From Microthyrium microscopicum (taxonomy: Eukaryota; Ascomycota; Dothideomycetes; Microthyriales; Microthyriaceae): a stretch of 64,000 bases of DNA. Position numbers and translations under genes: made by a program. The stretch is from NCBI GenBank assembly GCA_010405405.1, contig MU004231.1:4266884-4330883 (forward strand), in the 5' to 3' direction. Below the pieces are notes generated by a model that ran no database searches, had not been told where the DNA came from, and saw only the letters and a list, made by a program, of their open reading frames with translations. Position 1 is the first letter of the stretch. Each line of letters opens with the position of its first letter. Below are positions 32,832 to 42,403 of the stretch, in pieces.

Positions 32832-33243
32832 ATGGCCGACGCAAACGTAAATCAGATCAGCACCAAACTTGACGATGATGAACCTGATGATTGGTATGTT
32901 GACCCCGCTCAACTCCACAGCTCATTGCTGGCTAAGAACTTAGAAGAGAGATTTTGGCTGACATGATCATGCAGGGATAAACGCATAAACAACACTGGAT
33001 GTGCTGGTACATCTCAACATTTTCTCAAAATGAATAGATCTAATCATGCTCAGCCGAAAATTTGAAATTGACAGATTGCTACTACGAGAAGAAAGATTGG
33101 CGCCAGTGTAAAGACGAGGTTCGTCATCTACAAATCTACCTCGCGGACTTTAGGTATATGCTAAAGATTTGTAGATGAAGATTTTCCAAGCCTGTTGGAA
33201 GAAGTATGGCAACGCCCAAAGAACTGCTATGACAGACAAATAG
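32832..33243 (+). CDS. COA4: COA4-type twin CX9C protein (cytochrome c oxidase assembly)
   Basis: Four small exons: 32832..32893, 32975..33006, 33054..33118, 33175..33243, giving 75 aa, invisible to simple ORF finding. Introns are 81, 47 and 56 bp; all splice in frame and end in a natural TAG. The protein has a short acidic start (LDDDEPDDW), then DKRINNTGC, two CX9C motifs (C..C from about residue 30 to 40 and from about 50 to 60) and a CWKKYGNAQRT end, the pattern of COA4/Cmc3-like proteins of the intermembrane space, imported by Mia40-type oxidation. Expected role is assembly of complex IV. The third intron has a weak donor (GTTCGT) and a perfect 14-bp hairpin covering its 3' splice site. 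Confidence 0.85.
33124..33178 (+). repeat. Perfect 14-bp inverted repeat across the COA4 intron 3 acceptor
   Basis: Positions 33124-33137 (TCATCTACAAATCT) pair perfectly with 33165-33178 (AGATTTGTAGATGA), with a 27-nt loop. The acceptor AG (33173-33174) and the first exon-4 bases are inside the stem. Confidence 0.9.
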
Positions 33244-33892
33244 CATGCTTCACTGCTACTACGCATAATCAAGCTCAACGAGCAGTAACCGAATGCCTCC
33301 ATTGAATGGTGACCATCCAAAAACTCCGTAGCAGACGTTGACACAGCACAATGCATCAATTGCTGTTTACGTCAAGTAGAGAGTCTCTGCCTTGACCCTT
33401 GCGGTGCTCATGTACTGCTTTCATTTCGCGTCCGGTTGTTGTGCCTCCAGTGCACTGCTCACTGGAGAGTAGTCAAGGGAAGTATAAGATAGCGAAGCAT
33501 GTACAATGAACTTTCGATGCTTTATTATTGACAATTTTCTTTCAAATTACGCTCTATAACACCAAGTCAAGAAGTCCCCACTGTGCCCGGAATATGCCTT
33601 GAACAACAGATGGGATGCACGAATCAAGGGAGAATGCGCCTCATAGATAACACATCACTTGTTAGAAAATCAGGAATGGGGCAAAGAAGTTCCAAGAACC
33701 TACAATATCAGGATTCTGAAAGCATAAATATCTTCAGGTCGATGGAAGAGAAAAATCATGGACTGACTGACTGCCGAGTCTTGCTTCCAAGCAATGATCC
33801 AGAGATCGGTTGAAGTATCAAAAACGACAGACTATCATCAAGCTTACCCCATAGGTGATCGTCAATTCAGAATAATCATCTTCTGACAATGC
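33244..33892. other. Gene-poor stretch
   Basis: No convincing gene. A 76-residue open frame (33583-33813) has no recognisable features. Confidence 0.45.
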
Positions 33893-34288
33893 ATGCAGCC
33901 TGCAATAGAGCTCAAAATGAGCGCAAATCCTCCTCCTTATCCCGATTCTTCTCACCAACAACACCATCATCACCATTTTAACACCAATATTACTTGGGGT
34001 ATCGATGGGACTGAATTGAACGCATCTGAACGTTACTTTGGTTGCTACACTCCTCAGGACAGCGGGCAATGTAAGATTGTACGAGAATCAAGTTGCTGTC
34101 CTTGTAGGGTTTGTCACCATCCAGTGGAACATGACCATAAGCCATCAAGGTTAGCAGGGTTTTCTGCGACGCTCTTTGTCATAGCATGGATTGCCCCTTT
34201 CGTCTACGCGATTAAGGAAATGTCTGCTGGATGCCGACTTGGAGAGTTGAAGACACGTCAGGGTTGTGTGTGGGTGACATCGACCTGA
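33893..34288 (+). CDS. Small hypothetical single-span membrane protein
   Basis: A continuous frame of 131 aa (or 123 aa from the second ATG at 33917, which gives a tidier start, MSANPPPYP). It has a His-rich patch (residues about 22-28), a CCPCRVC cluster near 68-74 and one hydrophobic span (FSATLFVIAWIAPFVYAI, about 89-106). I do not recognise it. The combination of a Pro/His start, a Cys cluster and a clean membrane span is more than expected of random sequence, but it could be a chance frame. Confidence 0.45.
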   Translation: MQPAIELKMSANPPPYPDSSHQQHHHHHFNTNITWGIDGTELNASERYFGCYTPQDSGQCKIVRESSCCPCRVCHHPVEHDHKPSRLAGFSATLFVIAWIAPFVYAIKEMSAGCRLGELKTRQGCVWVTST

Positions 34289-34596
34289 TATGTCTATTGT
34301 GTCCAATATGTAGACAGCGGAGCGATTTTAATATCATACCTAGCATTAAGGCGAGTTGTTTAGGTGACCACATCAATATGTTGATGAACCAGGAAAAGTG
34401 AAGTTGACATCAAAAATACTTCAATTATCGTCGCGGCTTTTGATTGGACCATGGTACTGTCACGTGGTACGGTACTGCCTTCCAAAAATAAATCTTGTGA
34501 TCCGAACCTCAACTGCATTTAGCCACCCTCTCTTCCTGAAGCGTAGAACCTCCACACCGCTCTCCGCCACAATTTTCAGCGCAAAGCAAGGACAAG
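34289..34596. other. Promoter region of SYF2
   Basis: 308 bp before the SYF2 start. It has a CACGTG-containing palindrome-like GTCACGTGGTAC at 34460-34471 (an E-box core). No gene was seen. Confidence 0.4.
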
Positions 34597-35519
34597 ATGT
34601 CGTCCAAAAAGCGCGCCCAAACAGCAGAGCCGTCAGAAACGCCCGCTGAACCCTCGGCGCCAGAAACCACCACCAACGAACCAACCCAAGAAAACAACGA
34701 GGAATCCTCAGCGCCAGCGACGACAGAAAGCGCCTCAGACCGTCTGGCACGCTTCAAAGCCCTCAAAGCACGACACAACTCCTCCAAGAAAGAGAACCTC
34801 CAGGAATCACAACATGAAGCGCAACGCATGGCCACCAACCCCAACCTTCTCAACGCCCTCAACCGCAAACACGCTATCGCCTCACATAAACTTCTCAAAG
34901 CCGAAACAACAGCTGACGGCGATGACTTTGAGCGCAAGCGTGCATGGGATTGGACTGCTGAGGAGAGCGAGAAATGGGATAAGCGCGTGAATAAAAAGGG
35001 CAGACATAAGGAGGATGTTGCGTTCCAGGATTATACGCAGGACTCGCGCAAGGTTTACAAGCGGCAGATGCGTGACTTCAAGGTGGATTTGGAGGCGTAT
35101 CAAAAGGGGAAGATGGAGGCGATTGAGAAGGCGGTGGAGATGGGTGGGCTGGATATCGTGGAGACGGAGGATGGGGAGCTTATTGCGGTGGATCGCGATG
35201 GGAGTTTCTATTCGACTGCGGATACGTCTAATATGCAGAAGAAGCCTGATAAGGAAGCGATTGATCGGTTGGTGAATGATCTGGAGAAGGCGGAAGCACA
35301 ACGACTCAAGAAGCGACGAGAGCGATTAAAGAAGGACGACGATGGTGGAGATGTGACGTACATCAACATCAAGGTAAGCTTTACATCTCTGAGCCTGCCA
35401 CTGGGTGTGTTACTAACTGGTGGTTCCAGAACAAGCAGTTTAACGAAAAGCTTAAGCGCTTCTACGACAAATACACCTCCGATATCAGAGACAGCTTCGA
35501 GAGAGGTACAGCAGTTTAA
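34597..35519 (+). CDS. SYF2: Pre-mRNA-splicing factor SYF2
   Basis: Two exons, 34597..35373 and 35430..35519, giving 288 aa; the intron is 56 bp with an ACTAAC branch site. The N-terminal 50 residues are acidic and disordered. SYF2 signatures follow: RLARFKALKARHNSSKKEN, RKRAWDWTAEESEKWDKR, FQDYTQDSRKVYKRQMRDFK and the C-terminal FNEKLKRFYDKYTSDIRDSFERGTA. The protein is a largely helical component of the NineTeen-associated spliceosome and contacts the catalytic RNA and Prp17 region. It converges on NPY1 with only 56 bp between the stops. Codon use switches from C/A-ending to G-ending near 34915. Confidence 0.95.
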
Positions 35520-35575
35520 GCGTTATGATGAAAGAAGGACAAATCTATTCTTTACAACAAGTCTAATCTATATGC

Positions 35576-36976
35576 TTATATCTTGGTTATACCTCCGACA
35601 AATCCCCCATTACATACAGCTTCCATGAGTTGATGTGCGATAGCAGTCCTTGGTGGAAGCTTTAGTTTGACTCCTTTTGGAGCCTCTCCAACAGGATCAC
35701 TAGCTCCAATTCCTTTCTCGGACCATTCTGCGCCCTTCAAAGCAGTCCTTACATCCTCGAGACTGAACCAATCAGCATGTTCTAGTTCAGCATCATTTCC
35801 TAGATCTGGCGCTTTGCTATCTTCACCGGGAGCCGCTTGCCCAATCGCACCAACCATTATGTTTGCTGGATAAGGCCATGGCTGAGTACTGTGCAATACC
35901 ACCCGGTTGAGAGTGACACCGGCTTCTTCCCATACCTCTCGCCGCGTAGCCTCCTCAATTGTCTCCCCTGGCTCCAGAAATCCCGCCAATGTGCTATACA
36001 TGCTTGGTGGAAAGCGATGTGATCGCCCAAGCAGCATTTTCTGGCCGTCGGCTGATACGATTGCGACAATGATAACGGCATCTGTTCTCGGAAATGATAG
36101 ATTCGACACGCCTTTTCTCGTAGCGCAAGCTGGTCGGTCTGTATCAAAAGCAACATCTGTCGGTGGACATGTTCGTTTCCAGCCAGCATGCGTACTCAAC
36201 GTCCGATTACCGCACTGCGCGCAGAATGGATTTCGCTGATTCCAATCCATCGTATGTCTCGCAGCAGCATATATAGCCGCCTCTTCCGGCACAAGATTCA
36301 AAAACATGCGATTGACAACAAACTCTCCACCCATGTCTGTATATTTCTTCACCAACGCATCAGCCGCTTCTTTCGCCGGACTCGACGCCGCCTTCGGATC
36401 AAGCGTTGATGGACCTGAGAGGTCGACCGCAAACACAGGCGTCCCTCGATATCGGTCCTTGTATGAAAATGCATTCTCATCCGCCGTCCTCCGATCGAGG
36501 CCTAGAAACAATATCTGTGGCACCCATGCTCGCGAATCGTACTCCTTGATCACCTCTTCCTCTGTCTTGCCATATGGTCCACCATTTCCCGAGTCAATGA
36601 CCGATCCTACGTCCGCCCAGTCAACATAGCGCAGATTCTCCTCGCCTTGCGTCAACGGTCCGAGATCTTTGAGTAGTAGGAAGCGTGCGGAAGGGTGTCG
36701 AAGCGCCGCATCGAGAAATGTATGATCGGGTCGCAGGAACGATACGCGATTCAGCGGACTGCCGCCAAAGTAGTTTGTGACTTCGGGACCGAATTTGCGG
36801 GACAGCATGGAGGGCTCGCCAGATTCGATCAGAGGCTTGGGTAGCGAGGCGGGCGGCATGGTGGAGCGTAGGCGGTGGGTGATGCTTGGGTGCAGGTAGC
36901 GGGAGCGATTTACTGTTGCCGAGAGTAAAGTGCCGGTGCAGATGTATTTAGCAAATCGAGGGGTGCCACGGTGCAT
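35576..36976 (-). CDS. NPY1: NADH pyrophosphatase (NUDIX hydrolase, NPY1/NUDT12 type)
   Basis: Single exon, 466 aa from 36976 or 427 aa from the internal ATG at 36859. Order of domains: an N-terminal NUDIX-like domain, a zinc ribbon CAQCGNRTL..GWKRTCPPT..PACATRKG, and the catalytic NUDIX box GFLEPGETIEEATRREVWEEAGV-type, which fits GX5EX7REUXEEXGU exactly. It hydrolyses NADH (and decaps NAD-RNA in some homologues) to NMNH and AMP. The long start adds 39 residues rich in Arg, Thr and Ser and free of acidic residues, resembling a mitochondrial presequence, while the short form starts MPPASLP as in many fungi. The C-terminus (TKI) is not a PTS1, unlike peroxisomal yeast Npy1. Confidence 0.92.
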   Translation of the reverse strand: MHRGTPRFAKYICTGTLLSATVNRSRYLHPSITHRLRSTMPPASLPKPLIESGEPSMLSRKFGPEVTNYFGGSPLNRVSFLRPDHTFLDAALRHPSARFLLLKDLGPLTQGEENLRYVDWADVGSVIDSGNGGPYGKTEEEVIKEYDSRAWVPQILFLGLDRRTADENAFSYKDRYRGTPVFAVDLSGPSTLDPKAASSPAKEAADALVKKYTDMGGEFVVNRMFLNLVPEEAAIYAAARHTMDWNQRNPFCAQCGNRTLSTHAGWKRTCPPTDVAFDTDRPACATRKGVSNLSFPRTDAVIIVAIVSADGQKMLLGRSHRFPPSMYSTLAGFLEPGETIEEATRREVWEEAGVTLNRVVLHSTQPWPYPANIMVGAIGQAAPGEDSKAPDLGNDAELEHADWFSLEDVRTALKGAEWSEKGIGASDPVGEAPKGVKLKLPPRTAIAHQLMEAVCNGGFVGGITKI

Positions 36977-37242
36977 TCAGTAATCATCAAGGTCCCCTGG
37001 ATATTGGAGTGCTTGGAGCTTCGAGGTTGGTTGGTGGGGGAGAAGGAAAAGGAGCTCCTGCCTCGGTCGACGACTGAGTTGATGCTGCATCTTGCTCCAT
37101 GAATCATTACAAATGCTCTTTTTAGCCTTGTGTTATTCCGCTAGTCCGGTGGAGGCGAGATGTTTGTTTATCTATTCTTCGATACTACCTATACTTCTAC
37201 AACAGCTGTTGTTACAGCGCCCAAGAATAGTGCTCTTTCACT

Positions 37243-37772
37243 TCATCCACTGCGCAGTTGCGCTGTTCCCTTCGCGGCGCCTCGCCACAGAAGAGACAAG
37301 CAACTCAGATTGCCTATCCACCAGAAGAGTCCTCTAAACTGTGACCATCTATCGTCAGAAACGAATACATATACCACCCCATATGCCAGTCTGGCCAGCG
37401 TATAGATAGCGCATGTACCGTTGATAACTCCCATTGGCACCCTGGAGTGCATCGCGAAAATAACTGGTTATTCCATCAGCTCTCAACTCTCCTTGTATCT
37501 CAATTGCTTATACCTGATCCAAAGAACAGCGTGTATCCTTCCACGCTATTCGCAGAGGCACCTTCGCATCGTTGAATCATGTCGACTTGCTCGCGCGTGA
37601 GCTTGCCTTCACGAATAGCTGCGTCCGCATATTTGTTAAGATCTTGGCGGGGCGAGGCGTTGTGGTCGATGCCATAGATTTGTTTGATTGTGCGGCTGCT
37701 GAGAATGCCGTATGCGTAGAACCAGTTCCATGTTAGAAAACCTGCGGTTATGTAATATGGCGAGAGAGGCAT
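37243..37772 (-). CDS. MAPEG-family membrane protein
   Basis: Two exons on the minus strand, 37772..37514 and 37463..37243, giving 159 aa; the intron is 50 bp. The first span (YYITAGFLTWNWFYAYGIL) is followed by KQIYGIDHNASPRQDLNKYADAAIREGKLT and RCEGASANSVEGYTLFF, the MAPEG-type E/N-containing loop; two or three more hydrophobic helices follow after the splice. MAPEG proteins are trimeric membrane enzymes acting on glutathione or lipid substrates; this fungal branch has no defined substrate. The C-terminal exon was recovered by splicing. The first ATG in frame is 37772. Confidence 0.85.
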
Positions 37773-38289
37773 TGAGAATTTGAGATGTAGTGTGATGTGC
37801 TTTGCGATGATTTGAAGGATCACGATAGCATGAAGATCTTACCCTCGACAGCTGAATTGATGTAACGAAGGTAGTGTTCGTTGGTTGTATAAATGTACTT
37901 CGGTCGAAGTCATAAATCGGATGTTTCGGAGATACAAATGCGCCGATATTGCGAGAAGACCTTTGTCGACCGCAAGTACTCTTCCATGCTTCGTCCTATC
38001 GTGCAGAAATTCCATAATTGTTTCGCGTGCCTGAAAGGCCTTTGACGCGCCTTTATTCTCTAACTTCTCGGATTCTCAAAATCACATCGTGCGGTCACGT
38101 TATGACGCGAAACTTATATAGGTTGACTTTCCATTAATTCACAACATAAACTTGACATCAGCCCCTTTCTATCCTACATGATGACCCTTCCACATCAATA
38201 ACATCAGCAAGCAGTATTCTATCACTTCAATACTTCCGGCCGACCGCGGGATCTAGTCCTACGGGTCATCCTAACATCTTACTCAGGAG
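37773..38289. other. Promoter side of the MAPEG gene
   Basis: No gene was seen. Confidence 0.45.
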
Positions 38290-39631
38290 TCAAGAGTCTT
38301 TCAAGCGCCTTGCCCAAGACGCGACCGAGTACTTCTCACGAGTCTTCCATCGCCCAGTTTCGTCATCCCAGCGGTATGCGCGGCTTCCTTTGATAGCCGC
38401 ATGGTGCTCATCTCCGCGTACCATGTCCAGTAGGGTACGAGCCGTAGGATGCTGATCCACGTACGCAGCGAACTTGAGAGCCGGTGGAATCGAGGCTTCA
38501 ACTTGCTTTTCAAGGCGCAAAGCAAATCGGATGTACTGCTCTGAATCTTCGGGTCCCATTTCTGACATGAGCTGCTTCTCCGCGTCGGTTTTCTCCTGGA
38601 TGGTTCTAACATGCCGTGCCTTTGTATGGGAGAGCTTGGTTTGGTGATCTTTCAGATTGAGAGGATCCAACATGTGGCTGACATTTTCGTCATAGGACTG
38701 CATCTTTTCACACTGGTCGAGAGTTATTCGCTCTATGTTACGGCGAATGTACCAGTCTGAGATGCGCTTCAGAGGGCCGGTTAGGCGTGGTGGCTAAAGT
38801 TGTCAGTGTCAAGTCACAATGACTGATTTAGGAGAGATCTGTTACTTTGCATGTTCCTTTGTTCCAGATGCCTTCAATCGTCATAGATGGCTTGCTGAGT
38901 ATGAACTTTGAAGAACTAGAAGCCTTGAAATTGACTTGATAGAAATCATAGACTTCGGTTGTATCACTCGATGTGGACTCACGGAAGCTTGAGCACCAGA
39001 CTCCTTGCAGATGAGGGCACCACCGCTCCAAGACGCAGAGAAGGTTGGATAGTGCGTGATGTGAAGGTTCTCCAGCAACACATTGGCCGTCCTCTCGTAC
39101 TTCACAGACTTGATGGCTGATGTAGTCGGCTGGAGTTTGGGGCCACCAGCCAAGACCCCGGATAGAGAGGTATCGAACTCGAGACATGAAGTCAAGATTG
39201 CACGTTGGCAGCTGATAGAAAACCATATCCATAAGGCGATCGGTATACTGTGGCAACAACTGGCGCCATGTTCCAAGGGGATGGTACTCATACTTCAGAG
39301 GATCATTGTTCGTCATTTGCAGTAGTTTAGGATCGAAATGATGGTCAAGATCGATCTCGAACACTCGGTTGTTAAGCATGTAGTCGTTGACGTATCGACG
39401 AACATCCCAGTGAGTGAGCTTCAGACCATATAGCATGATCGTGTCGCAGTGATCCAAGATGAGGTCCTTGACTTCATCTGAGAGCGCCTGAAATCTTTAG
39501 CATGGACTTTTTTCAGAAGTCTAAGGTCGAGATAGGGACTGTGTGGTGCGATACAAGTCATCTGATAGGATGACAATCCAATTTCATCAACAGATGGCTG
39601 AGGGTGTGTTTACTTGGGTTGTTCTTACCAT
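38290..39631 (-). CDS. F-box-like hypothetical protein, 5' end unresolved
   Basis: Firm exons are 39487..38846 and 38793..38290 (intron 52 bp), encoding about 382 aa with the preceding ATG at 39631..39629, after a 141-bp intron (39628..39488). Upstream of that ATG the same frame reads ANKRQSTARPFRF, so the joined text RPFRFMALSDEVKDLI resembles the start of a fungal F-box. That suggests a further 5' exon, but an in-frame TGA just before it blocks the obvious splice to the ATG at 39770. The rest is Trp/Cys/His-containing with no known fold (YEYHPLGTWRQLLP; WWPQTPADYI). The C-terminal exon is charged and helical. It may be a substrate adaptor; unproven. Confidence 0.6.
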
Positions 39632-40882
39632 GAATCGAAATGGGCGAGCGGTACTTTGTCGTTTGTTGGCCAGCGTCAAGTCGGCAGCGTCCGCCGTCGG
39701 CGCTCAGACTGAATTTGCGCTTAAAATATTAGCTAGCATCCAATTAGATGACAAAGGTTAGGTATACCTCGAGCGACATTGTTGGAGGTTGAATTGTGGG
39801 ATGGAACTGAAAGAAGAGAGTAAGCGAAGTTGTGTTAAGCTTGAAAGTTGACAATGTGGAGGATGGAGTGAGAGCAGGGTTAATTAGTTGGAGAGCGGTA
39901 ATGTTCTGAAGATACAAGTGCCTGAAATCCGACCAAGTCGCTGCTCAATATGGACCAGTGACTGGAGAGTGGCTTGAAATTTGAGGTGACCAGGATGCAA
40001 CCATCGAGGTGATTGACAAGTGACATTCGACCTCGAGAGCGCACTTACAAGCTGTTCGATCGAGATTTCAACTATCAGACAAGTAGTAACGTGGCGGATG
40101 ACAATGATGTCGTAAATCAAGCCTCCTACGGATTGCGATATAACATGCTCTAGATTCAATGTATTATATACTGAAGTGATCCGAATGTGTTCGCACTCCA
40201 GGGCAAACAAAGACACGGAAGCAGGAAATGGATGACAGCTACGAACATAATCATAAAAACACCAGCTATCGTGTCTCTCGCTCGGTCGTTGTAAAATTCA
40301 TGGAGCGAAATGGTATGTTGGTAGGTCTCAAGTAGAAGAAGAATCAACAAGTTTAAGAGAGCGGGTGGTAAAACGATTGCTTCGCTCCGCAATTTTCATG
40401 CGTCTCTTGTTAGTGAGCAATCAAGTACATAATGAGATAATGTTACAAACTTCACTGTTCTCGCGGGCCTATGTCTCCTCTGCTCTAATACTCTACCGAT
40501 CAACAAGGTCTCTGGCTATGAATGTCAGAACCTGCTCCATAATCCATGTCTCGACTCTCGGGCACTATTAGCCTCAGCAATCTTGGAAGATCTGGACCAG
40601 CGTAAAGGAATCATAAACCCAAAAGTTGGTGGGTAAGATTCAGAACCTGAGCAAATCTCACATTTCTAGTTTATGAGGTCTTATGTTATCGCAACTTTCA
40701 CCAAGAGTTCACATCAAACATCAAGCCACAAGTTAGTTTTGGAAGAGATTCATTATCTTTCTATTGCTTCAAACAAATATGAAGATCAAAGGTCTAACTT
40801 GACTGGACCTACCAGGCTACCACCGAAGCAAACTTGACACATCTTCAACGTCAAGCTGTCTTTCACGAACCTGTCCCAAGAC
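39632..40882. other. Gene-poor stretch
   Basis: It contains the probable missing 5' exon(s) of the F-box-like gene near 39632-39770. Beyond that no gene was recognised. Confidence 0.4.
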
Positions 40883-41441
40883 TTAGACCCAGTGAGATGC
40901 GACATGCACGACAATGGTATTGTCGCCGCGAGTTGCTCCAGTGGAGCCGCCACGATTGCCACACTGAACTGCAATCGAATTGACTGCGCCGGCGACTAGA
41001 CCACAGTCGACCCGGTCGACGTTGCCGTTACCCCATTTGCGACCAGAAACGCTGGAGACTTGTCAGTATAAAGTTATTTTAGCACATACGCTGTTAGCCA
41101 CAATTTGTTAATTTACTGAGACCTCATTCTGCGGCATTTCAACAGAGCAATGATTCAGGGCATTAGGGAAGGCACCCTGAGTATAATTTTATACCAAAAA
41201 CTTACTGGACATTGCCGACTTGAGCAAAGTGAGCCGAGTCGACGATAACAATGCACTCAACTCCCGGGTACAAGTTGTTGGCAGCCTTGAACATGTCTTG
41301 CTGGCTCAAGTTTTCGTTGTTGCAGGTTCCGGGATAATCGAGAGTCGCAGTAACGTTGCGAGCCACGAGATCGGAAGTGGGAAGGGCCATGACAGAGCCA
41401 ATGGCAGCAAGGACAACGAAGAGAGAGGTAAAGAGCTTCAT
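40883..41441 (-). CDS. Small secreted four-cysteine protein
   Basis: Two exons on the minus strand, 41441..41206 and 41051..40883, giving 134 aa; the intron is 154 bp, long for this genome. A signal peptide (MKLFTSLFVVLAAIGSVMA, cut about residue 19-20) is followed by a short mature protein with four Cys (about positions 40, 62, 94 and 107), probably two disulfides. Visible blocks are PGTCNNENLSQQDMF, YPGVECIVIVDSAHFAQVG, VSGRKWGNGNVDRVDCG and GDNTIVVHVASHW. I do not know a function; size, secretion and Cys content would fit a candidate effector or surface protein. A TATA-like element lies about 130 bp upstream (41573-41580, minus strand). The splice acceptor (CTCCAG at 41052) was chosen because it alone keeps frame. 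Confidence 0.8.
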
Positions 41442-42403
41442 GATTGTGGTTTGGGGAGGATAGTAGTTTGAGTTGTGTTGTGTTGGCTGAGATAGAAGGC
41501 TTGATTGTTCTCAGTGTTAAAAGCGGCGGATGATGGTAGAGAAATATGTTGAAGAAGCCGAGATACATGTGTATTTAAGGATCGTAGTTCTCGCAAAGTT
41601 CACTCAGGAAGACCGGGCAGTGACCTGGTGCTCTCAAGAGCTGAGGTTATGTCACTATCATTTCATGATGGAGATCTCCAGAACGGTAGGAGCATCAAGC
41701 CTCAAATTGTCACTCAGGCATGTCAGCTACCTCAGTGAACATTCCTACTGCTTGCTCTGGTGATATTGCTTCATGTAGTACCTGTTAGCAACAGCTGGTA
41801 GGCACCAATCCTCAATTTGCTAGCGCATCTTCGTTGAGAATCACAGTCACAAATATTCCATATGGGCCATAGCCTTATATATCGAGGGAGGCGACAAAAT
41901 GATAGTTCATTGTGAACTTAGTCCGGCTGGTACTATCTGAGAATATATCTTGAAAAGTTGGTAAGGCACAAACGACCTCAAATAGGAAAGCTAAGTGGCA
42001 GTGTAAGTTCGGTTAATCAAACTCTGTAGACCTCGTTCAGGTCAGATCCAGAATGATATCTTATTTACTGAGCATGATGGCCACAAGTCGCGGCAGATCA
42101 ATGGAACAAGGCCATAGAAAATTACAAGACAACCTGGGAAGTTGACACAGAGGCGACTCCCGAGACTACTAGGCTGAGACGAGTGGGCTGCCACTTCTTA
42201 CATGTAATGCTGCTCACCTTCCAAAGCTCTTTCCATTTGATGGACCCAGCCTGTATCTTCCGAGTGATAGGATTCACCTGCATTTGATGTTATGGTTCAC
42301 TTCAGACACACCATCCACGAGACGATATCATCAATTTGGTAAAGCTATCGATACGAAACTATAAATTTAAAGTATTACCAATCGACCGGATGAACTAACT
42401 CCC
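41442..42403. other. Gene-poor stretch
   Basis: Promoter of the small secreted protein gene, plus about 800 bp in which nothing was recognised. Confidence 0.45.

Noticed and set aside
39884-40216. 110-residue minus frame upstream of the F-box-like gene
   Set aside because: No recognisable feature, non-ATG-like setting, and it does not splice to the F-box exons.
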